This document shows, in pieces, positions 62,741 to 64,000 of a DNA stretch of 64,000 nt. Location: NCBI GenBank assembly GCA_003439945.1, contig QVRM01002152.1:1-64000 (forward strand), read 5' to 3'. The first letter of the stretch is position 1. Each line of letters begins with the position of its first letter. The translations under genes were made by a program, and so were the position numbers. The notes under the pieces are model-generated. The model was given only the letters and a program-made list of their open reading frames with translations. It was not told where the DNA came from and searched no databases. The DNA comes from Dermanyssus gallinae. Lineage: Eukaryota > Arthropoda > Arachnida > Mesostigmata > Dermanyssidae.

Positions 62741-63900
62741 GCAAACACTTACCACTTCTAGTCTAGCCTAGCCTAGTCTAGTCGTAGTACGTCGTTTGTG
62801 CGAACGAACGACCGACACTTGCTCGCTCCTGTCCTGTCAAGCGCTGACACTGTGCTGTCAGTGCCAGTGTAACACACGCCACCCACCAGTGACAGTGCAA
62901 CAGTTCTGCCACTGTGGCTTCTGTTTGTGCTCCGTGTGTGCGTTCCCGCGTCCACGCGTTCTCTGCACGGTGTTCGGCGTGCGTGTGTATGTGCGTGCAA
63001 CGAGCGTGTCAGTGTGCTTTTCGCCGACACGTCTAGCTGTTAATTGGATTGATTCATGGTGTCTGTCTGTCTGCTCGGGTTGGTGGCTGTCCTCATCATC
63101 TTCATCTTCACCGTCGCCTGGACGTCGTGGTCGTTGTGGTCGTGGTCGTGGTCGTCACCTGTCGTGGCCCGTCGTCTGTCGCCTGTCTGGTGTCTCTCCT
63201 TCTCATGTTCTGCGTTCTGTGTGTGCTCCGGTCACCGCCTTCCTCCCTGTTCTCCCCACGGCCCTATCCCGCCCTGTCCCGCCCCGCCGCTCCCCCTGTT
63301 CCTCCAAACGGTAACAACAACTAACGCACGTGGGGTGCCGATCATATTGCTGCTGCTGCTGCCGCTGCCGCTGATGTCATAGGTGCTGCTGGTGCAGAGT
63401 TGTTGGTGTTGTTGTTGTTGTCGTTGTACTTTTGGCTTGACATCGCAAAGACTTGCGTTGGGGAGCGCCCGAGCGGGGCAGTGAAAATAGTGCAACGTTC
63501 TCGTCCTCGACGTGTTTCGCCTCATGCTTGCGCCGACCCCCTTTCCTGGCGTTTAGCGTGGGGGGTTGTCTGTGATTTGCCTTCGCCTTAGCCTTCGCTA
63601 CCGCCAACACCACCACCACCACCCACATTACCTATTCGTCGACGTCGCCATTATCGCCACTGCCATCGCCGTCGTCGCCGTCATCGTCATTACGCTCAAA
63701 AATGCCTCAAACTTGGGGATACTCCGCGTGCAATGGTACGTCAGTGAACGCCCACGTGCTTTTACGTGCCATTATGTCCGTGTTTGCCTTCGATCCGACC
63801 CCACACGCCCGTTCCCTCGTCCAGCCCCGGGCTGACCGCCTGGAAGGTCGCATTATGTAAAGATAGATTTGTGTTCTTTCTTCAGCCTTGTGTCCGCGCA
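62180..63900. repeat. Trinucleotide-repeat region, right part
   Basis: ACT/TAC runs at 62185-62250, AAC runs at 62260-62320, CAC runs at 62586-62610, CAG/CAA at 62709-62752 and CTG/TTG runs at 63340-63425. The GC-rich stretch at 62780-63300 is Cys/Ser/Val-coding in one frame, with no recognised domain. A possible 3' splice site (CTTTCTTCAG) ends near 63884. Confidence 0.7.
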
Positions 63901-63922
63901 GGGATCATGTTGGATTTCACTC

Positions 63923-63928
63923 AATAAA
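63923..63928 (+). terminator. Possible polyadenylation signal
   Basis: AATAAA in CACTCAATAAACG, followed by AT-rich sequence to the window end. No upstream coding exon is recognised. Confidence 0.3.
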
Positions 63929-64000
63929 CGTAATAATAATTAATTTTCTTATTTTTATTATTAGTATTATAATTATATTTTACTGACGATACAACTAGGA

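Noticed and set aside
63049..63382. Overlapping Val/Ser/Cys-rich frames near the right end
   Set aside because: They are produced by GTC/GTG runs and have no recognisable domain.

Overview
The window is eukaryotic accessory DNA, almost certainly from an arthropod. No bacterial operon, rRNA gene or intact tRNA gene is visible. It is dominated by decayed transposable elements: mariner, Tc3-like and DUF4817-type DNA transposons that all end at TA, several clades of non-LTR retrotransposon (R1-like, R2-like, a CR1/L2-like LINE and others), many (TA)n tracts, and about 5 kb of trinucleotide repeats at the right end. The element mix and a CAP/antigen-5 pseudogene would suit a chelicerate such as a mite or tick, but the sequence does not prove this. 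I see no clearly functional host protein gene.

Layout. 0-6 kb: fragments of LINE reverse transcriptases (RT), an R1-like relic on the + strand, and a poly(A)-tailed R1-like element on the - strand inserted into it. 6.3-11.2 kb: the best preserved LINE (CR1/L2-like, - strand), with ORF1, an almost intact endonuclease/RT ORF2 and a (TGAT)n-type 3' tail. 13.2-17.6 kb: a LINE 5' half fused to a piece of a DUF4817-type transposon, then a - strand LINE. 18-20.5 kb: a 24-bp minisatellite, a possible promoter/exon with a hydrophobic segment, and a CAP pseudogene. 20.6-26.7 kb: a mariner nested in a DUF4817 terminal repeat, an R2-like 3' end nested in another RT element, and LINE relics.

27-31 kb: a second mariner type beside a striking foldback of two ~960-bp, nearly identical inverted arms. 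31.7-35.1 kb: a full-span but decayed R2-like element with N-terminal C2H2 fingers, RT and restriction-like endonuclease. 35.2-43 kb: an internally deleted Tc3-like element, a LINE, and an end-to-end DUF4817 element with ~450-bp terminal repeats. 43-58 kb: several LINE relics (one with a PHD-like finger in ORF1), a second mariner copy and a second copy of the 24-kb RT element. 58.8-64 kb: simple-sequence DNA with very long compositional ORFs, a polypurine tract and polyadenylation signals.

The elements work as nested, mutually inactivated parasites rather than as a pathway. Two mariner copies carry different disabling lesions. Three DUF4817 copies lack different catalytic segments. Element ends repeatedly abut (TA)n tracts, which is expected for TA-targeting DNA transposons and more surprising for the R2-like retrotransposons.
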